A stretch of DNA of 64,000 bases. Source: Triplophysa rosa (taxonomy: Eukaryota > Chordata > Actinopteri > Cypriniformes > Nemacheilidae). How positions within the stretch are numbered: position 1 is the first letter of the stretch; each line of letters opens with the position of its first letter. The notes under the pieces were generated by a model, which worked only from the letters and a program-made list of their open reading frames with translations, was not told the origin of the DNA and did not search any database. Positions 49,820 to 61,030 of this stretch are shown piece by piece. The position numbers and the translations under genes were made by a program. The DNA lies in assembly GCF_024868665.1 (NCBI RefSeq), contig NC_079895.1, positions 23,770,848 to 23,834,847 on the forward strand, given 5' to 3'.

Positions 49820-52034
49820 TTCTTCAAATAACGTTACTTTTTATTGCATGTGGCTATTCAGAATCAATACAGTTTCTAAAGCAATTACACTAAGTTTAAA
49901 TTATCACTTCTAAGTAGCATCACAATGCAAAAAATATGAAGTATATACAATGGAAGACACAAGAAAAACTCAATCGAGCATTGAAATATTCAACCTTTCC
50001 ATACTGAGAAACAGCATTCGCTCGAGAACACTGCTGAAATGACTGTCAGGATTCAATAGCAAAAAACGAAAAAGAAAAAAACACTTTTCCATTCAAAGTT
50101 GGCAGAAAAAAATGTCTACCGCGAAAAAGGTTTTAAATATATTAACACAGTATTTATACATTTGGTTCCTTTCTGTAAACTAATCTTTAAAAAATGTCAA
50201 TATTGCATATGCCGTTTGTGTACTTATGTAGCAAGATTTACTTTTGTAATATCAAGTGTAATTCAATGAATTCATTTTATCGTGTTTTTCTTTCTTATAC
50301 CATAGCATTATCAAATATCATTGAAGTGGCATTTATTGTACAGTGTACATACTCTTACAAACGTACTGAAGAATTATAAAAGAAAGTACCTTCATTAGTG
50401 CTTTAGTTTGGGGGAGAATTCATTCAAACACGTACAGTATATATAGATATATACAAAAAAACGACATAAGTTATCATCTTTAACTTAAAAACATCCGTTG
50501 CAATCTCTTTATACATTATTTACATTTTTCTAGGCAAACGTTTTTCATAAACTTAAGTCCGGTTGTGTGTTTTTGTACTATGTTGCACTTGCATGTGTTA
50601 ATCTGTACGACTGTCTTAATATCAGTTTGTCTGTGGATGTTTAAGTGTGTTTTGTTCATACGTCTCCAGAATACTCTACATTCAAAAGTGTCTTGTGTTA
50701 CAATCTAGGGAGCTTGTAAGTGCAAGACAAAGCATTGGTTCTGGTCTACCCCTGTCTGATGGTAGGGAGCAGCAGTATTGGTGTCATGCCGCCTTCTGAG
50801 ATGCATCTGAAACCTACCGCTCTTATTCGTCGCCGTGGACGCGGAATTAAATGCCAAGCCGACGGGTGCGGGTGTAAGGCGAAGGGAAGGCTGTGTCTAC
50901 AGAGTGGCGTGAGAGGGCAGTTTGACAGAGGCTTTGGGTTGTCAGGGTCAAAGAAAGTGGGTTAAAGTGTGCTAGCGTGCCTAGGCTCAGTGAGGTGCTC
51001 CTCGCTCTAACCTGAGGCTCACGACATCATTCGTATAGCATGCGTACCGTTAATCACGTGTGGCTTCGATCCAAGCCGATAACTCCTCTACTCTGGAAGC
51101 CTGCTTTGCATACAGTATGTGGTGGGCGTGCCGCCCATCCGGTCCTTAACCAGCTCTGATAAATATCATTATTATATTAAAATGTATTAAATAGCTGTGT
51201 GGAATAGAATAATAAGTCATAATATACGAGATCTTTGATTGCAGCGGAAGCCACCGAATGTGGCAGGCGAACGCCTTCTTCCTCTGCAGTACGAGACATT
51301 CAGTTACCATGGTAAACAGTTAATCTTTGAAACTCTTGTTTGAGTGAACGCAGGTCCGTAACGCATGTCCTCCAGGAAACACTGTTTGACAGTACAGTCA
51401 ATAAGGCTTTGGATTGGTGTTTACGAAAACATTCACTTGCAAAAATAAATTAGTTTCTCAATATATATATTTATATGTTTTGTAAGTCTCAACCTGGCTC
51501 ATTCTGAGGTAGGGTTTTCAAGTGACTGGTTATTTCGAATTGTTGAGCAAATGTCTGAAATGCCACATTTGTGCAGTGTCGCAACCACCCATGCGCACCC
51601 ACATGCACACCATCACACGTATATGCACGCGATTAAATAAGTGACATGTGCGACGGGTGTACGAGTGTGTGTGCAGATCGGATGTTTCTCTCCAGGTTGG
51701 GTTCACAGGTTTTGAGGGACACTGGCCACTCGAAGTCCAGGGCTCTTTACAAAACCAGTGAAAAAGTCCATAACACAATTTCTGGATCCAGAGGGAAGAG
51801 ATTGTAGCGAGTTACAGATGGACAGGAAGTCCCGCCTCTCTGTCTGTGAGTCACCGTCACGCCTCGCACTGGGGTCAAGTGTCCATGTTGCTGTGACGAC
51901 GACCATTCATATGGGTTGGGGGGGTCAAAGATCAGCAGAGGGCTGAAGCAGCAGCAACGTGGTCCATCTGTCCACACAAACACCTCCTCTCATCCCTGGC
52001 TCTCGTCGTGAAAGACTGAAGAGACTGGCTCTGT
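49820..52034 (-). other. irs2: irs2 exon 2, 3' untranslated region
   Basis: About 2.2 kb following the inferred stop codon. The part nearest the stop (about 50.7-52.0 kb) is mixed in composition and the distal part (49.8-50.7 kb) is AT-rich. An AATAAA signal lies on the minus strand at 49845-49840, and another at 50337-50332 could give a shorter transcript. Three Pumilio-type octamers (TGTANATA) read on the minus strand at 50524-50517, 50455-50448 and 49949-49942. I recognised no transposon in it, unlike most of the window, which fits a retained exon. The exact cleavage site is not visible; 49810-49830 is expected from the signal position. Confidence 0.65.
49840..49845 (-). terminator. irs2: Poly(A) signal AATAAA, irs2 distal
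   Basis: TTTATT on the plus strand, so AATAAA on the minus strand. It lies 2.2 kb past the inferred stop, at the end of the AT-rich UTR-like stretch. A second AATAAA at 50337-50332 is a possible proximal signal. Confidence 0.5.
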
Positions 52035-52039
52035 TTAGT
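52035..52039 (-). CDS. irs2: irs2 exon 2 coding end (2 bases plus stop)
   Basis: Exon 1 ends in phase 1 with a single G at 61026. On the minus strand a strong acceptor, with a T-rich tract over about 52066-52042 and CAG ending at 52040, is followed by AC then TAA. Joining G to AC gives GAC (Asp) and then the stop, so the protein ends ...TATAVKD. From memory, mammalian IRS2 has its only intron at this point and ends VKE, so the position, phase and last residue all fit. The visible part of the protein is then 992 residues. The implied intron is 8,986 bp. I chose this acceptor because of its phase, its immediate stop and the 3'-UTR-like sequence after it. A cDNA would settle it. Confidence 0.78.
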
Positions 52040-52769
52040 CTGAAACAAACAAAAGACAAGAGAGAATTGGAAAACACATTCATTTTGATCTCTAAAAATA
52101 TCCAGACAGAGAAAAGCAGCACAAACCAATAAAACACAATGTTCTCTCGAAATCAGAGCTACGATTCAAACGGCCATAAATGGGCATTCACAAATGTTTC
52201 GACGTTTTTCGGAAATGTTATCGTACTCCTCCTTGCCTTGTCTGGAAAATCTCCCCTGGTTACGTGGGCCGGTGTGTTTTTCCATGAGTATACGTGTGTG
52301 TTTTATACTGGAATAAGGTAGGACTGAAAGGGTCATAAGAGGTTACACGCTCTTTCTCTCTCCCTTTCGTTCTCTTTCTCGTTCTGTCTGTCCTCCTCTC
52401 CTTTACCAAGTAAGGATTGCGAGCTCTTTCCGTATGAGCAACAGAAGTGACAGGTGCTCAGAGAGACGCAGGGAAACACTTGCTGGCATTTAGCACTATG
52501 CAGCTGACGGAAACAGCGTTCGAGTATGTCATATGTGCAGACACGTGTAACACGGGCTCAGACGGTTATTAATATTCATTTAACATGTTTTGTTTAATAT
52601 TAAATGTACATTTTAAATGTTAAATGCGTTATATGTACTGCAAAGTGCAAAAAGAAAAATGACGTAATTTCCACAGTAAAGCCACATATTATAATCAATT
52701 TTTTTAATAGAGAAAACAAAGTTATTTAAGCGAGTTTTAGTGTCTTTTAGTATCTGGGAACTGTTTAGA

Positions 52770-53060
52770 GCCTAGATCGCTATCCTGACCTCTCACCCCT
52801 TGTACTTGTTTGTGAGGTTTCATTTGCATGAAGGCCTCACACCGGGCGGAAGTCTCTGCTAACACAAACCCCTCGCGGGCCTTTCCTTCCCGGTCGCACA
52901 CAAGTCCCGCCCCCCACCGATCTCCTCTCGCTTTTTATCCGCCTAGAACAAGCGATGTTTTCACAGAGCGAGACTCCCTCTCACACACTTGACAAACCCT
53001 TGATTCACGGCCATCGGCTATACGGCACGGTATAATCGCTCCCATTATCTGGACTGCCCG
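52770..53060. promoter_or_regulatory. GC-rich intronic block with octamer and GC-box motifs
   Basis: A GC-rich patch in an AT-rich setting, with a perfect octamer ATTTGCAT at 52822-52829 and a CCCGCCCCCC run near 52906. It lies about 730-1,020 bp upstream of irs2 exon 2 on the minus strand. It could be an intronic promoter or enhancer; no transcript evidence is available. Confidence 0.2.
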
Positions 53061-53353
53061 CGCACATTCTGAACACTTCCGTATGTGAGCCCGATATCAC
53101 AACATCCACTCCGACACAGAGCGAAAGAGGGAGGGATGGCAGTAATTCCCATGAATGTCAGTTGTGTTGCATTTTCACACAGAGAGCTGGGTGAATTCGG
53201 GGAGAAGGGGCAAGAGAGAGGTCAAGCGTTTTCACGGTCGTAAAGTGCCTCATCTTTTCCTTGTCTTTGATACCTCGCTTTGTGTGGCATTACGAGGTAT
53301 TACTCTTCCAGTTAAGTGCTGACAGGTCTGTTTGCTCACGGCCAACTAGTAAA

Positions 53354-53355
<2 letters not shown>

Positions 53356-53395
<40 letters not shown>
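53356..53395 (+). repeat. GA microsatellite
   Basis: About 19 uninterrupted GA units within irs2 intron 1. Confidence 0.95.
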
Positions 53396-53399
<4 letters not shown>

Positions 53400-53579
53400 T
53401 TTCCTGTTGTCCTATCAACTTTACAGACTATGGGAAAACAGCTCGTAACATGTTTATGCTGCTTTCTCTTTCTGATGGTAAGAAACCCCTTAGCCAAACT
53501 CATAATACCACCAACGACAACAATAAAACCATGTATACAACAGCAACAACAACAACATAAATGGTCACAGCAGGGGTTA

Positions 53580-54030
53580 GCTCAAGAATGAAAGATACTT
53601 CAGCCAAGAAACAAAATTTGAACCAGAGGCTTGATTTTCCGGCACAGGTAAGTTCCGGTGACGACCGCGACCCAATAGGACACCGTCTCCTCTGTGCGGG
53701 AGCTTTCGTCACCGTCACTTGCCGGAAAAGCAAGCCTCTGGTTCACGTGCAGCCAGACATTTTCGTTAATAGAGTAGTCAATATGGATATTTATCTTAAA
53801 CAAACACATCGATTCCCTTTCGATGCCGTGTCGAGCAGTTTTTTGATCGATGGATGCACTTTTTGGAGCTTCAAAAAATTGCCTCCCATTCTACCACTTG
53901 GAAGAAAAAGGATACGTGGTATTATAACTCCGACTGCGTTATTCTTCAAGAAGAAAGTCAGATTCAGTTAGGATGCCTTGAGGGCGAGTAAAACATGGGA
54001 AATTTTTGTTTCTTGGCGCAAGTATCCATT
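53580..54030. mobile_element. Probable MITE with internal hairpin
   Basis: AACCAGAGGCTTGATTTTCC at 53621-53640 pairs with GGAAAAGCAAGCCTCTGGTT at 53724-53743 with one mismatch. The sequence to about 54030 (CGATTCCCTTTCGATGCCG, GGAGCTTCAAAAAATTGCC) resembles a cyprinid repeat I recall. Outer termini are not resolved. Confidence 0.5.
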
Positions 54031-54419
54031 AAAGACAATGGACAACATTGTGGCAACGTTCTTTAGCTGTGCCCATTTTCACATTAAATCACAGGCTGTT
54101 TTACTTAAATGCTTCGAATGCTCTATATGCATACATCAAAAAAAACTTTACAACAGTTCAGTCACGCTGAAAAAGTGTTTTGCCCAATTGGGAAGGTCCA
54201 ATGCATTGCTGAATTAAAGTGACCATTAGGTAATCGCATGAAATGACTTGACCTACCAGACTACAGTTTAACTACACCGCTGAGAGCTTTCGCACAATTT
54301 CTTCTCATACAATGACACAATATTGATTATAGAGTTAGGAAAACATCTGACACGGCCACGCGGCATAAAGCTCAATGTGAACTTGACTTTGACCACTCGT
54401 ACCCAGACACTGAATGTGA

Positions 54420-54800
54420 CGTGTCGGGTGGTCCGCTTTGGTCAGGTATATTAATAGACTCAAAACAGAGAGCTGGAGCTCCTTCTTTCTTTTTCCCACT
54501 GGTTCTCACATTCACACTGATGCCATGAAGCCCGAGCATGTGAGCGAGTGTGTGGAGGTCAGCGAGGCAGCTTGAATTTCACAGAGCTAATTAACCAAGA
54601 GGAAGCCTGGCAATTCCATGGATGTCCCATTCCGATCCGGATGAGCAGAAAATTCAGCATGAACGACGGGGGAAAAAACCAATAAGGTCATGGGACAATC
54701 ACTCGGTTGAGCCAGAGAGAGATAAATGAGGTGGGAGTGAGAACTAGCCCCTCATTTTCATTAGAAATTATTTTCTGTATAGCTCATCTGTTTTGTGCAC
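54420..54800. promoter_or_regulatory. Candidate intronic regulatory block
   Basis: Balanced-composition, repeat-poor stretch inside irs2 intron 1 with several homeodomain-like cores (GCTAATTAACC near 54585, TTAGAAATTATTTTC near 54760). Sequence like this between degenerate repeats can be a conserved enhancer. This is inference only, as I cannot see conservation. Confidence 0.2.
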
Positions 54801-57036
54801 TGCTGAGATTAAGTAAAAAAAAAACATATTGATGTTAATTCAATCACAAGCTTGGGGTCAGGCTGAACTTTCTGACCCGGAATTTCCTCTCCCGTTCTAT
54901 CACCCTCTTCCTTTCTTTTCGTCACGATTGTGTAGTCAGATGCGACATATCACTTCCGAAACACATCTGCACTCCTAAAACTGTGTTTCTATGGCTGAGC
55001 GTCCACGTGACGAATCGGCGCTGACAGGTATTTAAAGCAACTGTAATCTGGATACTGCTGGAACAGCCCGTGAACCCACTGCCCCCTCCTACAAATTGCC
55101 CAGTCTCCACACACTTGTCCTGAAAGTCATTTTTTATTTATTTCACACAGGTTAAATTTAGCCCCCTTCCATCAGGGCGAGGAACTATCTTGCGTTCCCA
55201 CACACATGAAACCTGCAACTGTTTTCACACACGCAAGCTACTGAAGCTGATAAACTGGCCATACTGTAAACATCTGCTAGTGTTACTAACTTATTTACCT
55301 GTGCCAGCTTTACAAAGCATCAACAAAGTGAGCAGAAGTCTTCCATGTAAATAAAATAATAATCAAGGTTTTCTTTGTGTGCTTGAAAAGCAACTACCAA
55401 TCTGAGTGCAGGCAGTATAGATTACATTTCTATATCATGATACAACTGGATACAGAAGTCAAACAGAAACACCCCCTAGTAACTAACAATGACTTCCACA
55501 CTCAACACCTCATATCATTGCTTCAAATGCATTTAAACCCAAACAATCTATTAATAACCAAAATATCACCAATGGTGAAATTCAAATTTCCACAATTGCC
55601 ACCATGTCGACGACAGATATGGGCATACGGCTCTTTTCTTAAATCTAATTAACAAACTGTAACTTTACAGTATTATCAGCGGGCGACTAAGACTGGAGAG
55701 GTCAACATCATTACCATGACATCATAAGTATAGCAGATCTCTGGGCAGAAGGATATACTGTACGAACAGTGAGATGATCTGCACGTGTAAATGTCACGGT
55801 ATTATCTCATAACACTAAAGGCAACAGAGCCAACAAAGCTCAGCGGTCACATAAAAACAACTGCCAGTCCAGGAATAAGAATCTTCAAGTGAGTCAGTAA
55901 GCTCAACAGATCTGTTTTAAACAAACCCGAAAAGCAGCTGTAAAGCTAACAGAAGCCAAGAGTAAGGCCCAAGGAGCCATTTAAATTCATTTCACAACAG
56001 TAGAGCTATACATTATGTTTGCTACACACACACATATACCCGCTACACACACACATATACACACTGAAATAACTTAGCTAGTCAGGAGAGAAAAGGACCA
56101 TTCATTCAGAATCATGTCACATGACATGTAATTATTCCCACACACGGCACATGCTCTTAAAGAACGTCCCATGCAGATCTGAGATGATGTTTTTATGGTT
56201 CAGCCGTATCCCATTTTTTTCTTTACAACATGTTAAATGGAGAGTGATGAACTGTACATGTACGAGTGATGAATAGTATATGTGCCTATTTACATCTCCG
56301 GTGTTGTTTACCCTGAGAGGGTTTACATCAAGGACAGAGGTCTTTTGTTTTCTTGTGGGGACATATTTTAGAGGGTCAAGGTGAACATTTGATCTACAGT
56401 ACAGTCCTTAGTGAAAACGTGTCATATTTATCATGGTAACGTTTGACATTATTTTGATGTGACAATGAAGCAAATTTGCATCACTATTATCTACCTGGAT
56501 TAATTAATACAGTATAGTTATATTTAATATGCATACAGTACAGTATATACTGTATGGGTCAAAGACGTTAAGACGTCCCCATCAAAAGAAATTTACAAAA
56601 GTGATTTCATGTCCATAGAAAGCACATTAAATGCAAGTAAAATGTCTACTTTATGGTTTCAAAAAATGTCAACATTTGATCGAAATAATGTTACATTGTC
56701 ATTCAGTGTAACACAATATTCATGTACAAATTAAAATGCTTATTCTGAATTGTACATGTTAAAATATATAAAAGAATAAGGGAGCACATAACATTTTGTT
56801 GTGCTTTAAAAGAGTAAAAAATTCTAATTGACAAATGGGCAAAACCTGGGATGGTGGCAAATAAAAAAAAAGTAAAATTACAACTAATTAGCATTTGGGG
56901 TGAAAGTATTTTAATATGTCATAAATTGATTTTTGTTGTCAAGATTGTTACACTGACGGACATTTTAGAGGGTGTCTTCTGTAAATCGGGGAAACAGGTA
57001 TTTAGTTTTTGTTCAGAAAAACAAAAATGCAATTAA

Positions 57037-57487
57037 AGCCACAATATGGAATATTTGGACCGCTAGACGGTGCACTTTCGAAACAACAACAAAAGACGAA
57101 GCTAAATGACGTTATGTAGGAGAGTGGAATTATGGGACATGTCGTTTTCACCATCCAGAGGCGTATGGAGATCGCCCATCGTGATCCATAATAACAGAAC
57201 AACAGATGTCCCAGATGCTGTATAACCACTTCCGCATTTGCGTGTTGCCGTGGTTTCTACAACCGGAAACTGAGGGTAGTGCAGCGCACCGGATATTAAG
57301 TCACTGATATGCGACAAATACAAAGGAGACAAGGGACGGGCCATTATTTTAAATAGGAATTTCTCTGAATTTGCACATTCTTGGGAACATTTAGGATAAT
57401 GTAAGTACACAACTGCTGCATGACATATATCACACTGTGCAAGTGATTTTTGGATATTTCATAACAAAATTATTCCATATTGTGGCT
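57037..57487. mobile_element. TTAA-flanked MITE with AGCCACAATATGGAAT ends
   Basis: TTAA at 57033-57036 and 57488-57491. Perfect 16-bp inverted termini AGCCACAATATGGAAT / ATTCCATATTGTGGCT. 451 bp, non-coding, inside irs2 intron 1. It differs in sequence from the AGTTCACCC family but uses the same target, as piggyBac-type elements do. Confidence 0.85.
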
Positions 57488-57491
57488 TTAA

Positions 57492-60400
57492 ATTAAACAT
57501 TTATTGTTTTGTTGCTTAAATCCTTTTTCATCTTTGACCCATTTATTTATTATATAATATATATTTTGCTAAATAAAATGTATATAAAATATATGTGTTT
57601 TTATCTAGTTATAACAAAACAGTAATGTATAGCTCAACTGCTAAAATGCGTAAATATAAATCCAATGTAAATAATAATGTAAATAGGCTTACTTGAAAAT
57701 GTCACAATACAAACTAATCCTACAAAAGGCTTATTTTGACCTGGACATGTTTTTGACAGCTTTGTGTGTGTTTGCGTGTGTATGCCACTTGCTTGGACCC
57801 CAAACAAAGATGCTCAACAATGTCTAATCCGTGGCAATGTATAATCCGCCTTATCTGCGCTGCTAAAAATGGGGAACATCGAGAGCCTCCAACAGAACAT
57901 CTTGGACTAGTTTAGCACTATCAAATCTGCAACAATAGCAGGTACTTACAAAGTCAACAACAACAACAAGACTGAAAGGTGAAGGAGGACAGGGAGGGGG
58001 TGGGGAGAGAGGCTGGGAAGGTGGAGTCGGTGCGAGGATTGGTGATAGTCATAGAGAGAGGACGAAGGTAATCTCTCAAATATGAACATAATTATAGAGA
58101 GAAAATATAAGCAGAAGGATTTATGATGGAAGAAAGAGAGACGGGAGCGAGAGTGGTGTGATAATAGACCGATGATAGATTCAAGGAACAGGGATAGGTG
58201 TGTGTGTTGTGGTGAGGGATGGCAGTCTGAATGTTTTCCAGAAATAAAAGCCAGAGTACAAAAGACAAATTGATGGACGCATTCTCTCTTTCAAAGGCGT
58301 ACTTTTCAATTAAATCAAGTCTTATCAAAGCGGCAAGGGGCGGGACTATGTTCGTCAGTGACAAAAGCGAAATTGCACTTTTAGTTCAAGCTTGTACCAA
58401 CTGCTTTCACTTGTTATCCGAATGTATCTCTCTATATCGGTCCCTGCGCCTGTCTGTCTGTCTCTGTCTGTGCTCTTGTGTGGGGTAGCAGATGGTCAGT
58501 AATCATTAGTGTATTGTCAGGGCTTCTGATGGGCCCGATAACCACTGTGCACTGCTTGGAATGGCAGGTGCATGACCCTGGCCCCCACCATCTGCCGGCC
58601 CGGCCCCTCATACACACTCAAGCACAATTCTCAAGGGAGAAGGCATCTCTGGAAGCCCTACACAGACTTGAAATGAGTTCTTTGGATGTCCAAATTGTAA
58701 ATTTTTAATAAGACAGTGTTTACTCTCTTCTCTGGTCATAATATGAAAGGGGACATTCATTTGGTGAGAGCTGGAAAGGCCACAAGGAACTCCTCAAACA
58801 TTGCACTGGATAGGCTATAGCCCCCAAGGCCAGGTCATAGGTGACCAATCTGATTTACAACACATTGCCCGTGTTTGTGTTTGTGTGCGTGTTCGATGAC
58901 TCGGTGAGGACACCGATGCGAAAACACCGAAATAAATATGCCGAAGCGTGACACAAACCAATAAATCCATAAACATGATGAAACTCTACCATAAACCTGC
59001 TGAATGCGTCAAAGATCCCGGACACATTGCTGATCTGTATAGATTGTGTAATTGAATAAAAGTGTGTCTGATTTGTCTTACGTCGGCTGTTACAGATTTT
59101 TGGCCATTTGGATTGAAAAAACGGGATTCCCATTCACAAACATTCTAGGCAAATTTGCGTGTCAAAGTGAGGGTGGAGGGAACGAGTGGAATGTGACTCT
59201 GCAGTAAAGACGGTGGCGTTGTAAAGAGCACAGCTTATCCGTACTCTCATCTCCGCTCAATAGACCTTGCTGATCAGCCCCGTACAGACCCAAGTTCCTA
59301 TCGGGCTGTTCCACACAAATAAGAGCACTGTGTTCTGTCTCTGTGGCTCATCTTTTGTTTTTCTGGAATGTTGGTTGTGACCAATCACAGGGTGGGATGG
59401 CCGAGCGCTAGCAAGTGCGTGTCGATGTTTGTGCGAGTTTTCTTCGTGGTCTCCTCCCACTGTTCCAGAGCTTCCATTGCCTGCAGCTATGTCTTTTTGC
59501 TCTGTCCACTTTGCGGAGGTAAACAGAATGGCAGAAACACCTGCTTTTCTAGCTACTCACAACACAGACGCGCTCACGCGCAGCTTTTGATGGTTGTGTA
59601 TTTGCTTTCTTCGGTGTGTTGTTTTGAGAGGCTTTTGTTTCTAGACTCTTCGTAAAGTATCATTCACCAAAGACTTATGAAAGACGCCCTGTCCTTCGAA
59701 TGCAAATTCATTTTTCTTTAATTAAATCCTTCACCTTGACTTTCTGCCACGACATTAACAGCCTCACTAAAGTGTGGGGTACTCCTTATATGCACAACCA
59801 GTGAAAGATTTGGGGTCACATCAATAAAATGGTTCTCATCATTTTTTAAGATAATACTTATAAGTACACTTGTGTTAATCCATGGCTTTGATGAGTTATT
59901 TATTAGTACTATTATTCTAAAATGTGAAATAATATTTTTAACTTTTTAAGACCCTAAACTTTTGAACCAAAGTATACATATATGCTCCCCTCCACACAAA
60001 TCCATAATGCTCCACAGCACCACCTCATATCTTACTACTCAAATCTCAGCATAAATTCCATGCATGTGTAGATATGTGTCTGTCAGCCCACATGTTTATC
60101 TCTGAGCCACACAAACATCTCTGTTTTTCACGTGGTGCTGAAAAACAAAGAGTGTGCAGTTCCTTAAAAGAAACGTGGCTGGTTGGGAAAACAACCTCCC
60201 TGAACAACCTTTGCACATGCTCTGCATTCCAGCCCTCAACCATCTACCTGATAACTGATAAACAACTGACTCACTTGTTTTTCGGGGCTGCTGTGAAGCT
60301 CTTGTACAGCACGTTTCAATGGTGTCACGTTCGCAAACCGAGTCGATGTATAATGCAAATGTTAGGTTTCTTTCCCTCTCTATTGAATTCATTATTGACA

Positions 60401-60957
60401 TACTATCTTTCTCACACACATTAACATCCTTTCAAACCAACCACACCTCGCGGAGTCATTCTTACACAACTGTCAACATTTTAACATATATTTAGCTTCG
60501 GTGTGGATAAATAAACCCTTAGGCAGAGCTGTACTGTTTTCATCCCAAAACATTCCGGTGGGCTCGGATGAAGTGATCAGCCTCTAAAAATAAATACTGC
60601 GCCACAGCTTTTAAAGAGGCTTTTACATCATTCTGACACACCAACTTGCTCAATTAACTCTCACACATAAGTGGAGAATCAATCATATGGAACATTAATC
60701 TGGTGCACGGTTGTTATTTCCGCGTAAAAATAAATATATACACCGTGTGTTTTGCCATATCATGATGTAGTAAATATACCCAGATCCTTTGAAACCATTA
60801 ATGTTGATAAAGCTATACAGATGACCCAAATATACTGTAACAATGTTTTAATAAAAGTTGAATTGATTAGAATTTGACTGCTTTCTTATCAACAATCGCA
60901 GTTATGAAAAATAACACTATAATAAATTAAAATGCATCAGCCACCTTAGCTATTACA
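57492..60957. other. irs2 intron 1, 5' part
   Basis: Non-coding sequence between the MITE and exon 1. No further repeat or exon recognised; the small frames on both strands lack protein similarity. Confidence 0.4.
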
Positions 60958-61019
60958 TTAAGGCGTACACAATGTAGAAAAGTAGCATGAATAGGTGTTA
61001 CATAAATCTGCAAAACCAA

Positions 61020-61030
61020 GCTTACCTTTA
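61020..61030 (-). other. irs2: irs2 exon 1 splice donor
   Basis: Minus-strand sequence TTAAAG|GTAAGC. It matches the vertebrate donor consensus at almost every position. It follows the VK codons that align with the end of mammalian IRS2 exon 1, leaving phase 1. Confidence 0.85.

Larger units (their letters stand above)
52040..61025 (-). other. irs2: irs2 intron 1
   Basis: Bounded by donor GTAAGC at 61025 and acceptor CAG ending at 52040 on the minus strand. It holds a GA microsatellite (53356-53395), a hairpin-bearing repeat (about 53580-54030) and a TTAA-flanked MITE (57037-57487). It also has repeat-poor stretches at 52.75-53.05 and 54.4-54.8 kb that could carry regulatory elements. The frame stays open for 22 codons past the donor before a stop at 60960-60958. 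That read-through has no IRS similarity and I treat it as intronic. Confidence 0.72.

Noticed and set aside
59368..60424. Frames of about 95-116 codons in irs2 intron 1
   Set aside because: Low-complexity, Cys/Ser/Phe-rich translations without domain similarity. No polyadenylation or splice structure fits.
60958..61024. A 22-residue C-terminal extension of irs2 (GKLGFADLCNTYSCYFSTLCTP)
   Set aside because: It begins exactly at a consensus splice donor, has no IRS similarity and is replaced by a two-base exon giving the expected ending.
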